From positions 1-64,000 of the forward strand of contig NZ_MKEQ01000001.1 of NCBI RefSeq assembly GCF_001875655.1: a stretch of 64,000 nt of DNA. Reading direction: 5' to 3'. This stretch comes from Enterobacter hormaechei ATCC 49162 (GTDB lineage: Bacteria > Pseudomonadota > Gammaproteobacteria > Enterobacterales > Enterobacteriaceae). The translations under genes were made by a program, and so were the position numbers. The notes beneath the pieces were generated by a model. It made no database searches. It was not told the DNA's origin and saw only the letters and a list, made by a program, of their open reading frames with translations. This document shows, in pieces, positions 23,402 through 31,740 of this stretch (position 1 is its first letter; each line of letters starts with the position of its first letter).

Positions 23402-23675
23402 TAGCGACGCAGAAGATACGCTTATCGGCGCATACGCATCGGCCGCCGTCGATTATGTTGAGCATTTCTGCGATGGCGCGCTGGTAGAGGTGCTGACGCC
23501 ACTGGCAGAAGAGAAAGAGCCTCCCCGTGAGGTTCTTTTTACTTCCGGCATCTGGGCGGCAATGCTTTTGCTGATTGGCCACTGGTATGCGAACCGCGAA
23601 GCCGCGTCGCAGAATCTGGCGGAAACGCCGCTGGGCGTCGAGGCGTTGCTGATACAGCACCGGCGGTGGCACTGA
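23349..23675 (+). CDS. Head-tail connector (HK97 gp6-like)
   Basis: 108 residues from a GTG at 23349 with GGGGGTAAAG upstream. EQMAQIKAHLRVDSDAEDTL and ASAAVDYVEHFC are typical of the gp6/gp15 adaptor that binds under the portal. Length equals that of HK97 gp6. Confidence 0.85.
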   Translation: MEISAEQMAQIKAHLRVDSDAEDTLIGAYASAAVDYVEHFCDGALVEVLTPLAEEKEPPREVLFTSGIWAAMLLLIGHWYANREAASQNLAETPLGVEALLIQHRRWH

Positions 23676-23866
23676 TGGCCTGCTCCGGATGCGCCACCCG
23701 GCGAGAATGGCTTAAAAAGTGGATGAAAGTCGCCTATGAACGAGCAACAGGTAAACCAGCTGCTGACAGCAATGGCAGCCCAGACAGCAGCGATGAACCG
23801 ACTGGCGGAGTCAAACGAGGCTCTGACGGCAGTGATCTACCAGTCAATGGTAGTGGAAGAGAGTGA
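23675..23866 (+). CDS. Small CxxC phage protein
   Basis: 63 residues, starting MACSGCATRREWLKKWMKVA, with the ATG inside the previous stop (TGATG). The N-terminal CxxC with a basic helix is seen in other phage head-region proteins; the rest is low-complexity Gly/Ser/Asp. It overlaps the next gene by 131 bases in another frame. Confidence 0.5.
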   Translation: MACSGCATRREWLKKWMKVAYERATGKPAADSNGSPDSSDEPTGGVKRGSDGSDLPVNGSGRE

Positions 23867-23915
23867 TGCTGAACTTCCACAGCATACTTACCTCAGCGGC
23901 AAGCCCAGGGGGTGA
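23736..23915 (+). CDS. Small helical phage protein
   Basis: 59 residues: MNEQQVNQLLTAMAAQTAAM, then NRLAESNEALTAVIYQSMVV. A helical, likely oligomeric protein ending in YLSGKPRG. It lies in another frame across the end of the preceding gene and its stop overlaps the region of the next start. Unknown function, but the amino acid pattern looks coding. Confidence 0.6.
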   Translation: MNEQQVNQLLTAMAAQTAAMNRLAESNEALTAVIYQSMVVEESDAELPQHTYLSGKPRG

Positions 23916-23917
23916 TC

Positions 23918-24250
23918 ATGCAGGCGGGGAAACTCAATAAACGAATCACGCTTCAGAAGCCTGTTAAAACGCAGAGTCCGGTTACCGGCGCGGTGGTTAA
24001 TGGATGGGCTGACCAGGCCGAACTCTGGGCTAACGTTACCGATCTGTCTGCGCGGGATTTTGTGGCCGCGCAGGCGGGACAGAGCGAGGTAACCACTCGG
24101 ATCACTATCCGCTGGCGTGATGATGTCACGGATAAGCACCGCATTCTTTACCGTGGCCGCGTTTACGATATTCAGGGCGTGCTGGAAGACGATAAAAGCG
24201 GACGGGAATATCTGACGCTGCCATGCTCGCGGGGGGTTAACGATGGCTGA
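23918..24250 (+). CDS. Head closure protein (head-tail adaptor)
   Basis: 110 residues from an ATG behind AGGGGG (a GTG six bases earlier is possible). MQAGKLNKRITLQKPV and WRDDVTDKHRILYRGRVYDI match the SPP1 gp16/HK97 gp9-like stopper family, which seals the filled head. Confidence 0.88.
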   Translation: MQAGKLNKRITLQKPVKTQSPVTGAVVNGWADQAELWANVTDLSARDFVAAQAGQSEVTTRITIRWRDDVTDKHRILYRGRVYDIQGVLEDDKSGREYLTLPCSRGVNDG

Positions 24251-24728
24251 CGGCGTAGATTTCAGCATCATCGGTGTTGAGGCATTGCTGGGGAAACTAT
24301 CCTCCGTCAGTGACGATCTGCGCCGTCGCGGCGGACGGGCTGCACTCAGGCGCGCTGGTAACGTGATTGTCGAAAAAGCGAAAGCTAACGCCGCCAGGAT
24401 TGATGACCCGTTAACAGGCCGCAGCATTGCTGCCAACGTAGCGATGCGCTGGAACGGCCGCCTCTTCAAAACCACCGGCAATCTGGGGTTTCGGATCGGC
24501 GTTCTTCACGGTGCTGTCCTGAAGAAGCATCCCGATCTCGGTGAGAACGCGCCGACGCCGCACTGGCGACTGATTGAGTTCGGTACCGAGAATGTTCGGG
24601 CGCAGCCGTTTATGCGCCCGGCGGCTGAAAGCAGTGTTGGGGAGGTGGTAAACGTATTCGCCACTGAATACGAAAAGGCTATTGACCGCGCCATCAAGCG
24701 CGCGGCGAAAAAAGGAGTGCCTCCATGA
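24243..24728 (+). CDS. Tail component (HK97 gp10 family)
   Basis: 161 residues. VEKAKANAARIDDP and LIEFGTENVRAQPFMRPAAE are typical of the HK97 gp10-like neck/tail completion proteins. Overlaps both neighbours by a few bases. Confidence 0.88.
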   Translation: MADGVDFSIIGVEALLGKLSSVSDDLRRRGGRAALRRAGNVIVEKAKANAARIDDPLTGRSIAANVAMRWNGRLFKTTGNLGFRIGVLHGAVLKKHPDLGENAPTPHWRLIEFGTENVRAQPFMRPAAESSVGEVVNVFATEYEKAIDRAIKRAAKKGVPP

Positions 24729-25090
24729 TTGCGCCGATCTTTAGCGTCTGCGCCGCCAGCCCGCCGGTTGTCGCGCTGCTGGGCGGCGACACGCTGCGCC
24801 TCTATCCGTTCGGCCAGCAGGATGACAACGTGGTCTATCCCTACGTGGTGTGGCAGAACGTGACCGGCTCTCCGGAGAACTACCTGAACCAGCGCCCCGA
24901 CGCAGACTCCTTCACCCTGCAGGTTGATGCGTATGCCGACACCGTGGACGAGGTGATCGCTGTTGCCGCCGCGCTACGCGACGCTATCGAGCCACACGCG
25001 TATATCACGCGCTGGGGCGGGCAGGAAAAAGACCCCGAAACCAGACGCTACCGCTATTCGTTCGACGTGGACTGGATAGTGAAGCGATAA
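24725..25090 (+). CDS. Tail completion protein (DUF3168)
   Basis: 121 residues. LRLYPFGQQDDNVVYPYVVWQ and SFTLQVDAYADTVDEV fit the DUF3168/gp11 tail terminator family that joins tail to head. Confidence 0.85.
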   Translation: MIAPIFSVCAASPPVVALLGGDTLRLYPFGQQDDNVVYPYVVWQNVTGSPENYLNQRPDADSFTLQVDAYADTVDEVIAVAAALRDAIEPHAYITRWGGQEKDPETRRYRYSFDVDWIVKR

Positions 25091-25097
25091 CCCTCTC

Positions 25098-25120
25098 ACC
25101 GGCCCTGAGCCGGTTTTTTT
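25098..25120 (+). terminator. Terminator inside tail operon
   Basis: ACCGGC-CCTGA-GCCGGT stem-loop followed by T7, between the tail completion and tube genes. Likely read through in the presence of Q. Confidence 0.7.
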
Positions 25121-25137
25121 ATGACCGGAGATAACCC

Positions 25138-25635
25138 ATGTCTGTATTAACTCAAGGCACGCAGCTCTATTTGCTCGCCAATGGCGCAGTGAGTGAAGTG
25201 GAATGTATTACAGCGTTTTCACCAGGCAGTAACCCTGCTGACCAGATTGAGGATACCTGCCTCTCTGAAAAGAACGATCGCACTTACAAACGCGGGCTTC
25301 GTACCCCGGGCGCAGCATCCCTTACGCTGAATGCTGATCCTAAAAATGCCAGCCATATCATGCTCTACAACCTGTCGATTTCCGATGATGAAGCCGATCA
25401 GGATCTGACCTTTGCAATTGGCTGGTCTGATGGTGAAGCCGCACCGACGGCAGCCGCCAGCGGTACGAGCGGGGCGGTAGACGGACTGGCGTTGCCTGAC
25501 AGCCGCACCTGGTTTGTTTTCAAAGGCTACGTCAGCGACTTCCCGTTTGATTTTGCAGCCAATACGGTTGTTTCCACTTCTGCCTCTATCCAGCGTTCCG
25601 GCTCTGCCGTCTGGGTACCAAAAGCGAGCGCCTAA
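25138..25635 (+). CDS. Major tail tube protein
   Basis: 165 residues, beta-rich. [20 protein letters not shown] and [20 protein letters not shown] are typical of lambda gpV/HK97-type tube proteins. Forms the stacked hexamers of the non-contractile tail. Confidence 0.88.
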   Translation: MSVLTQGTQLYLLANGAVSEVECITAFSPGSNPADQIEDTCLSEKNDRTYKRGLRTPGAASLTLNADPKNASHIMLYNLSISDDEADQDLTFAIGWSDGEAAPTAAASGTSGAVDGLALPDSRTWFVFKGYVSDFPFDFAANTVVSTSASIQRSGSAVWVPKASA

Positions 25636-25637
25636 GC

Positions 25638-26123
25638 ATGAAACTGACACTGGATTCACTGAAGCAGGCCGGAGCTTTCACCGGCCGCCCGGTAGAGAAG
25701 GAAATCACCTGGAAACAGGGCGAGCAGGAACTCAAGGCAACCGTCTTTATTCGTCCCATGGGTTACCACTCGGCAATGACCGACGTTATGGCGGCAAATG
25801 GCCGGGTGGATGGCGTCGCCGGGCGTATTGCTGCCTCCATCTGCGACGAAGCCGGGCACCCGGTATTTTCCCCGGCGGACATTACCGGCGAAGCTGATCC
25901 GGAGCGCGGCGCGCTGGATGGCCAGCTGACTATCGCTCTGCTGCTGGCTATCCAGGAGGTTAACGATCTGGGAAAGAGTACCAGCTCAGCGCCGAAGACG
26001 AGTTCTGGTGCGAGCTCGTCCTCAACGGCATCGGCGGAAGAACAATCGCCGAAGCGCGGGAAGCGATCAGCTTCAAAGAGTCGCAGCTCTGGGCGAAATA
26101 CCGGGAACGATACGGTAGCCTGA
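25638..26123 (+). CDS. Tail assembly chaperone gpG-like
   Basis: 161 residues. The first about 110 match tail assembly chaperones (LDSLKQAGAFTGRPVEKEI, TIALLLAIQEVNDL). After the slippery site at codons 111-113 the zero frame runs on as a low-complexity Ser/Lys tail. It binds the tape measure during tail assembly, mostly as this short form. Confidence 0.88.
   Translation: MKLTLDSLKQAGAFTGRPVEKEITWKQGEQELKATVFIRPMGYHSAMTDVMAANGRVDGVAGRIAASICDEAGHPVFSPADITGEADPERGALDGQLTIALLLAIQEVNDLGKSTSSAPKTSSGASSSSTASAEEQSPKRGKRSASKSRSSGRNTGNDTVA
25970..25976 (+). other. Programmed -1 frameshift site GGGAAAG
   Basis: The heptamer reads G GGA AAG in the chaperone frame, the same slippery sequence as in lambda G-T. 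A shift of -1 enters a frame that stays open to 26284. Confidence 0.85.
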
Positions 26124-26284
26124 ACCCGATGATGCGGACGGAGTGGGGCGCTGCGCTGATCTCGTCCGTTCTGGCGAACGTCAACAAAGGCAAGGATGCC
26201 CCGGCATTTCGTATCAGTGATTTTGCTCCACACATACCCGAAACTCCTGTTTCTCTGGAAGATGCAATGAAGGCTTGGAGCTAA
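25976..26284 (+). CDS. Frameshift extension gpT of tail chaperone
   Basis: About 102 residues in the -1 frame, made only as a fusion with the chaperone (fusion spans 25638-26284). EYQLSAEDEFWCELVLNGIG and ISFKESQLWAKYRERYGSLN resemble phage T-type extensions, which recruit the tail tube protein onto the tape measure complex. It has no start of its own. Confidence 0.85.
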   Translation, partial: EYQLSAEDEFWCELVLNGIGGRTIAEAREAISFKESQLWAKYRERYGSLNPMMRTEWGAALISSVLANVNKGKDAPAFRISDFAPHIPETPVSLEDAMKAWS

Positions 26285-26335
26285 GCAGGTTAATATTTGT
26301 GATACATTTAGATCTTCATAGATGGAGATCTCGCA

Positions 26336-26800
26336 ATGAAAAATTTTGGTTGGCTTCTTTCGTTAATTGGTGTGTTACTTGGTATATATGCCCTATTAAT
26401 GGATGTGACTGTCCCTGCTGGAGATGGCACAAATGTTGTTAATTTCGGGCTGCTTTCTCTACGGCAGAATCTTGTAATAATCGCAGGTTTTTTGTTCTTA
26501 GGTGGCCTGATAGTCTCAGCATTGAGAAGGAAAAGGCCTGTGCCTGTAGTAGATTACACAGAGCTAGATCGCATCGATGCAGAATATTTCGTTATCCATG
26601 CTGATAGTGGTGACCGTCTTGATATTTTAGCCATTGATAGGGTAACACTCATGCTTTTAGGGAAATATAGCAAGAGTAGTGTTTCAGATATCATGCTGAT
26701 GAATAGACCTCTGATTGACAAATGGTTAAGTTCTTTGCCTTTTGAACTGCAAAAGGATTTTAGGAGACAGCTAGAGGATAGGCTAAAACAAAATAGCTAA
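26336..26800 (+). CDS. Membrane protein, likely moron
   Basis: 154 residues with two N-terminal membrane segments (about 5-22 and 46-65) and a cytoplasmic C-terminal domain (VVDYTELDRIDAEYFVIH). Not recognised as a tail protein. It sits between chaperone and tape measure, AT-rich compared with both, with a strong terminator right behind it and its own AT-rich upstream region. This is the plan of a moron expressed in the lysogen. Possible role in superinfection exclusion is inferred from position and topology only. Confidence 0.7.
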   Translation: MKNFGWLLSLIGVLLGIYALLMDVTVPAGDGTNVVNFGLLSLRQNLVIIAGFLFLGGLIVSALRRKRPVPVVDYTELDRIDAEYFVIHADSGDRLDILAIDRVTLMLLGKYSKSSVSDIMLMNRPLIDKWLSSLPFELQKDFRRQLEDRLKQNS

Positions 26801-26805
26801 ATGAG

Positions 26806-26828
26806 CCCCGCTTAGCGGGGTTTTTTTT
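26806..26828 (+). terminator. Strong terminator after moron
   Basis: CCCCGC-TTA-GCGGGG followed by T8, ten bases before the tape measure start. Confidence 0.85.
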
Positions 26829-26837
26829 GGAGAAAAA

Positions 26838-29294
26838 ATGGCTAGTAAATCTCTTGGCACCCTCACGATAGATCTAATAGCCAAGGTGGGCGGTTTTGTT
26901 GCAGGAATGGAGAAGGCCGAGCGCTCATCAGGGAAATGGCGCAAGCAAATAGAGAGCGACGCTAAAGCTGTCGGTTCTGCTATTTCGTCAGTAGGTGTCG
27001 CTGCGGCAGGTGCGGCGGTAGCGGCAAGCGCTGCTGGCATTGCTTTGCTAAAATCCACTTCTGATCAAATCACTGAAACTGATCGCTGGGCCAAATCTCT
27101 GCGCGTATCGACTCAAGAGCTCCTTGCGTGGCAGTTTGCTGCAGAAAAAGCCGGGGTATCTGGCGACCAGATGGCTGATATTTTCAAAGATATTGGCGAT
27201 AAAATTGGTGATGCTGTACTTAATAAATCAGGTGAGGCTGTTGATGCATTAAATGCGTTGGGTTTATCAGCAGATAAGTTATCAAAAACCACCCCAGATA
27301 AACAGCTTTTGGCTATTGGTGAGGCTTTAAGTAAAGTCTCTACTAACGCCGGGAAGATAACTATTCTTGAAAGTCTTGGTAATGACTTATCAAAACTACT
27401 CCCGCTTTTTGATAATAATAATGAAAAATTAAAATCATTCATTCAGCAAGCTAAAGATTATGGCGTTGCTCCTGACGCCAAGTCCATTAATGACTTGTTG
27501 AAAGTCAACGAGCTTTTTCAAGATATAGATGCTCAAGTTAAAGGGCTGAAAATTGAAATCGCTAGTGGACTCGCAAAAGTAGACTTGTCTCAATTGAATA
27601 GGTCACTCAGCGATGTAAAAAACATCTTAACCGATCCTTCGGTTTTGCAAGGGCTGGCTTCTCTTGTGAGCCAGATAGCTGGGCTGGCGGGATGGATGGC
27701 AAAGGCGGCATCTGAGGCTGGTAAGCTTGCAGTGGCATCGGGAAATAGAATGGCTGCCTTAGGCGGCAATGTCGATATGTCAAATATCGATCAGATAAAT
27801 GAACGTATTGAATATCTTCAGCGAAACCTTTCAGGGCGGAACGGATTCTATTCGCAAGGCGAGTCTTTCTTTGGCTGGCTAACTGGCGGGGATGACAGCG
27901 TAAAAACCTTGAGCGAAGAGCTAAAGGGATTAATTGATCAGCGTGAAAAGCTGTCGAAACAAAAAAATGCTGTGAATCTCCCGCCCACGACTCAAGCCAC
28001 CACAGCGCCAGCCGGTTCATTTGCGCTTGGAGTCAATGAGGTAAACGGCAAGCCAACGGTTGACGCCGGAGCTAAAAAGCTTGAGGGCGCTTTCAAAGCT
28101 ACAGAGCAAAGCTACCTTCGCCAGATAGCCCTGATCGACACAACGGGCAAAAAAACAGCTGAGGTTACAGAGCAGCAGAAGCTGCAATTTGATATCGCCG
28201 ACGGGAAGCTGGAGGGCCTTAACGCGACGCAGCGCCAGCGCCTCGAGCAGCTGGCCACAGAAGTGGATCGGCTTAATGCTGTTAAAAAGGCCAACGAGGA
28301 TAACCTCAAGGTCGCTGAATACGTGGCGAATCTGCAGCGCGAGAATGCCAACAGCGCTGCCACCCTCAATGCCGATATCGTTGGTGCTGGCATGGGTGAC
28401 AAAACGCGGGATCGTATGCGCGAACGACTGGCCGTCGAGCGGGAATTTAACGAAAAGCGCGCTGATCTGCAGCTTCGTTACCTGACTGGTGAAATCAGGA
28501 ACCAGGGCGAGTACGACCGCTATACTGGTGAGCTCGAAAAAGCCCAGGCTGAGCGCCTCGGCAACTACGAATCCTACTACCAGCAGATAGACCAGCTCGA
28601 TGCCGACTGGGTAACCGGTGCGCGCGACGGCCTGGCTAACTGGGTTGATGACGCCACGAACTACTCTTCTCAGGCTGCCAGCGCAATGCAGAGCGCGATG
28701 TCCGGCATTACCAGCAATATCGTCGATATGCTCAACGATAACGAGGCCTCCTGGAATGACTGGAGCGTCAGCGTGCTGAAGTCTATCCAGACTGTACTGG
28801 TTAATATGGCAATAGCCAACGCTGTCAGCAGCATCGGCTCGCTATTTAGCTTTGGCGCAACAGCGGGCGGCAGCACGCCTTCAGGTTCCTATGCCAGCGC
28901 GGCGGCGGGGGTGAAGCTAAATGCCAAAGGCGGAGTGTACGAATCCGCCGATCTGAGCAAGTTCAGCAACAGCATCGTCAACAGTCCAACCATGTTCGCG
29001 TTCGCTAAAGGCGCTGGTCTGATGGGTGAAGCCGGGCCGGAGGCGATCATGCCGCTGACGCGTGCCGCCGACGGCTCCTTGGGTGTCCGGGCACTGGATT
29101 CCGGTCAGGGGCAGGGTGGAGGCTTGTCAGTCAGCATCGGTGATATCAATTTCAACTCCCAGACGCAGCAGCCGGCAAGTCAGGGCATTGCCAGCGCCGC
29201 TGGCCGCCAGTTGACGGATGCGATCCTGCGCACGGTCAACGATGAAGTCAGCCGCCCCGGCACACCTCTCTGGCGGGCAATCAAAGGAGTTTAA
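26838..29294 (+). CDS. Tape measure protein
   Basis: 818 residues. N-terminal GTLTIDLIAKVGGFVAGMEK, a Gly/Ala-rich hydrophobic stretch (about 50-70), long helical regions, and the C-terminal block GVYESADLSKF, GLMGEAGPEAIMPLTRAADG common to lambda gpH-like proteins. Sets tail length and is later ejected to help DNA entry. Confidence 0.92.
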   Translation: MASKSLGTLTIDLIAKVGGFVAGMEKAERSSGKWRKQIESDAKAVGSAISSVGVAAAGAAVAASAAGIALLKSTSDQITETDRWAKSLRVSTQELLAWQFAAEKAGVSGDQMADIFKDIGDKIGDAVLNKSGEAVDALNALGLSADKLSKTTPDKQLLAIGEALSKVSTNAGKITILESLGNDLSKLLPLFDNNNEKLKSFIQQAKDYGVAPDAKSINDLLKVNELFQDIDAQVKGLKIEIASGLAKVDLSQLNRSLSDVKNILTDPSVLQGLASLVSQIAGLAGWMAKAASEAGKLAVASGNRMAALGGNVDMSNIDQINERIEYLQRNLSGRNGFYSQGESFFGWLTGGDDSVKTLSEELKGLIDQREKLSKQKNAVNLPPTTQATTAPAGSFALGVNEVNGKPTVDAGAKKLEGAFKATEQSYLRQIALIDTTGKKTAEVTEQQKLQFDIADGKLEGLNATQRQRLEQLATEVDRLNAVKKANEDNLKVAEYVANLQRENANSAATLNADIVGAGMGDKTRDRMRERLAVEREFNEKRADLQLRYLTGEIRNQGEYDRYTGELEKAQAERLGNYESYYQQIDQLDADWVTGARDGLANWVDDATNYSSQAASAMQSAMSGITSNIVDMLNDNEASWNDWSVSVLKSIQTVLVNMAIANAVSSIGSLFSFGATAGGSTPSGSYASAAAGVKLNAKGGVYESADLSKFSNSIVNSPTMFAFAKGAGLMGEAGPEAIMPLTRAADGSLGVRALDSGQGQGGGLSVSIGDINFNSQTQQPASQGIASAAGRQLTDAILRTVNDEVSRPGTPLWRAIKGV

Positions 29295-29296
29295 CC

Positions 29297-29635
29297 TTGG
29301 CCGTAGAAACCTTTACCTGGTGCCCGCGTGTTGGCGCACAAAGTGACACGAGTTTCCGGACTCGTAAGGCACAGTTCGGGGACGGATATGCCCAGGTGTC
29401 CGGCGATGGTATCAACCCCAGAACACCGCAATGGAACGTCAGCTTTACCGGAAAGGAGACCTATATCCTGGAGATAAAAGCTTTTCTTGAGCGGCACGCG
29501 GGCTGGAAGTCTTTTCAGTGGAAGCCGCCTCTCGAGTCCACAGGCCTTTACCGATCTGAGTCCATCAATATTATTACCCACGGTGCCGGTCTCTACACCC
29601 TCAGCACCACTTTCACACAGGCATTTCATCCATGA
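29297..29635 (+). CDS. Minor tail protein M
   Basis: 112 residues, with a TTG start at 29297 behind AAAGGAG. FRTRKAQFGDGYAQVSGDGI and WNVSFTGKE are typical of the lambda gpM family. Acts at the tail tip. Confidence 0.88.
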   Translation: MAVETFTWCPRVGAQSDTSFRTRKAQFGDGYAQVSGDGINPRTPQWNVSFTGKETYILEIKAFLERHAGWKSFQWKPPLESTGLYRSESINIITHGAGLYTLSTTFTQAFHP

Positions 29636-30390
29636 GCATTTCATCAGACGTACAGAAGCTGGAGCCCGGCGAGAAGGTCAGGCTGCTGGAGGTGGACGGC
29701 TCGGCGTTCGGCGCGGGCATCCTGCGCTTTCACAACGAGACGATCGCACACACCGAGGCCGAACTTGCCGCAGCAGGAGGGGACGAGAATCTTCTCGACC
29801 CGAAATCGCTCTGGTGGCAGGGAGTGGAGTACAGCGCCTGGCCTTTCCAGCTGGAAGGACTGTCCTTCAGCAGCGACGGCCAGAGCGCCAGGCCAAAGCT
29901 GACCGTGGCAAATATAAAGGGGACCATCGGCGCGCTGTGTCGCCGGTTCCAGGGCATGGCCCGGGCGAAGGTCACTATCCATGAAACCTTTGCCCACTAC
30001 CTGGATGCCCGCAATTTTTCGCAGGGTAATCCGGATGCCGACCCGCTGGAGGAGCGTAAGCAGGTCTTTTATGTGGATCGTAAATCCGGCGGCGATGACG
30101 AAACGGTGGAGTTTGAGCTGTCCAGCCCCGCCGACCTGCGCGGACAGCAGATCCCGACGCGCCAGATCCAGCCGCTGTGCACATGGTGCATGCGGGGCTG
30201 GTACAAAACCGGTAACGGCTGCACCTATGCCGGACAAAACGGCTGGTTCGATAAAGACGGTAATCAGGTGGATGACCCCGCGCTGGACGTCTGTTCCGGC
30301 CTGCTTTCGACCGGCTGCAAACCGCGCTTCGGTGAAAACGAGGAGCTGGATTTTGGGGGGATGCCGGGCGCCTCCCTTCTGAGGAGTTAA
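29632..30390 (+). CDS. Minor tail protein L
   Basis: 252 residues matching lambda gpL. The C-terminal part has the cysteine set (CTWCMRGWYKTGNGCTY, CSGLLSTGC) that in lambda gpL holds an iron-sulphur cluster. Start overlaps gpM by 4 bases. Confidence 0.9.
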   Translation: MSISSDVQKLEPGEKVRLLEVDGSAFGAGILRFHNETIAHTEAELAAAGGDENLLDPKSLWWQGVEYSAWPFQLEGLSFSSDGQSARPKLTVANIKGTIGALCRRFQGMARAKVTIHETFAHYLDARNFSQGNPDADPLEERKQVFYVDRKSGGDDETVEFELSSPADLRGQQIPTRQIQPLCTWCMRGWYKTGNGCTYAGQNGWFDKDGNQVDDPALDVCSGLLSTGCKPRFGENEELDFGGMPGASLLRS

Positions 30391-30392
30391 CC

Positions 30393-31103
30393 ATGCGCAG
30401 TAAAACTATCAGCGCCATTCTGGCGCACGCTGAATCAGCTTTCCCCTCAGAGTGCTGCGGGCTGGTTATCCAGAAGGGTCGGGTAGAAAAATACATCCCC
30501 TGCGAGAACCGCGCCGCCACCCCCGGTCAGCAGTTCGAGATCGCCCCCGAGGATTACGCCGCAGCGGAGGACCATGGCACGGTGGTGGCCGTGGTTCACA
30601 GCCACCCCGGCGACGGAGCAACCACACAGCCCAGCGAGCTCGACATGCTGATGTGTGATGCCACCGAAGTGCCCTGGGTGATCGCGTCATGGCCTGAGGG
30701 TGATATCCGCACCATTATGCCCCGCGGCGATCGTCCGCTGACCGGTCGCCAGTTCGTGCTGGGGCACGCCGACTGCTGGACGCTGTTGATGGATTACTTC
30801 CGCACAGAGCATGGCATCACGCTGCCCAATTACAGCGTGGAGCGCCACTGGTGGGAGCAGGGCGAGAACCTGTATATGGATAACTGGTACGACTGTGGTT
30901 TCCGGGAGTTCAGCGGGCAGCCGCACCCGGGCGATGTGGTCATCATGCAGGTCCAGTCGCCTGTGGCAAACCATGCAGGTGTGCTGCTCGAGGGCAACAT
31001 GCTTTTGCACCACATGTACGGACAGCTGAGCCAGCGGGTGCCGTACGGGGGCTATTACCTTGACCGTACCATCAAAATTGTCCGGCATCAGGAGTTGATG
31101 TAA
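30393..31103 (+). CDS. Tail assembly protein K (MPN plus NlpC/P60)
   Basis: 236 residues. An N-terminal Mov34/MPN metallopeptidase (HSHPGDGATTQPSELD, the JAMM motif) and a C-terminal NlpC/P60 part (HADCWTLLMDYF, Cys; NHAGVLL, His). This is the usual two-domain gpK of lambda-like tails, probably acting on tail maturation or on cell wall during entry. Confidence 0.9.
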   Translation: MRSKTISAILAHAESAFPSECCGLVIQKGRVEKYIPCENRAATPGQQFEIAPEDYAAAEDHGTVVAVVHSHPGDGATTQPSELDMLMCDATEVPWVIASWPEGDIRTIMPRGDRPLTGRQFVLGHADCWTLLMDYFRTEHGITLPNYSVERHWWEQGENLYMDNWYDCGFREFSGQPHPGDVVIMQVQSPVANHAGVLLEGNMLLHHMYGQLSQRVPYGGYYLDRTIKIVRHQELM

Positions 31104-31690
31104 TGCAGAACTGCACCGTGATTAAACTGAGCGGCTCAATGGCGCAGCGCTTCGGGCGAACCCATTACCGCGTGCTCGATACGTCGAAAGAGGTTTTCCG
31201 GGCGCTCTCCGCGACCATTGACGGCTTTGAAGGCTGGATGCGCCAGGCGCGGGCGCTGGGCCTTGATTTCGTTATCTTCCGCAACCGTCGCAACATCGGG
31301 GAGGACGAGTTCGGGATGTGCAGCGCCGGAAACGAGCTGCGCATCATTCCTGTCATTCGCGGCAGCAAGCGTGCGGGCGTGTTCCAGATCGTGGCCGCTG
31401 CCGCCATCGCTGCCTTTGCCTGGTGGAACCCGATCGGCTGGTCTGCCGCCACGCAGGGTGCGCTGTATGCCGCTGCCGGGTCTATGGCCGTCGGCGGCGT
31501 GGTTCAGATGCTTTCTCCGCAGGTGGCCGGGCTGCGCTCGCGGGAGGATCCGGACAATAAACCCTCCTACGCATTCGGCGGTCCGGTGAACACTACTGCC
31601 GCCGGGAACCCGGTGCCGCTGCTGTATGGGCAGCGCGAGATCGGTGGGGCCATCATTTCGGCGGGCATCTACACCGAAGACCAGCAGTAA
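31103..31690 (+). CDS. Tail assembly protein I
   Basis: 195 residues. N-terminal ubiquitin-like part, a hydrophobic middle (IAAFAWWNPIGWSAATQGAL), and the C-terminal SYAFGGPVNTTAAGNPVPLLYG block typical of lambda gpI. Overlaps gpK by one base and precedes gpJ. Confidence 0.9.
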   Translation: MQNCTVIKLSGSMAQRFGRTHYRVLDTSKEVFRALSATIDGFEGWMRQARALGLDFVIFRNRRNIGEDEFGMCSAGNELRIIPVIRGSKRAGVFQIVAAAAIAAFAWWNPIGWSAATQGALYAAAGSMAVGGVVQMLSPQVAGLRSREDPDNKPSYAFGGPVNTTAAGNPVPLLYGQREIGGAIISAGIYTEDQQ

Positions 31691-31707
31691 TCCTCTTTTC
31701 ATCCCGG

Positions 31708-31729
31708 GCCGCCTTATGGCGGCTTTTTT
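31708..31729 (+). terminator. Terminator before gpJ
   Basis: GCCGCC-TTAT-GGCGGC followed by T6, in the 50-bp gap between I and J. Confidence 0.7.
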
Positions 31730-31740
31730 ATGGGCGAAAT

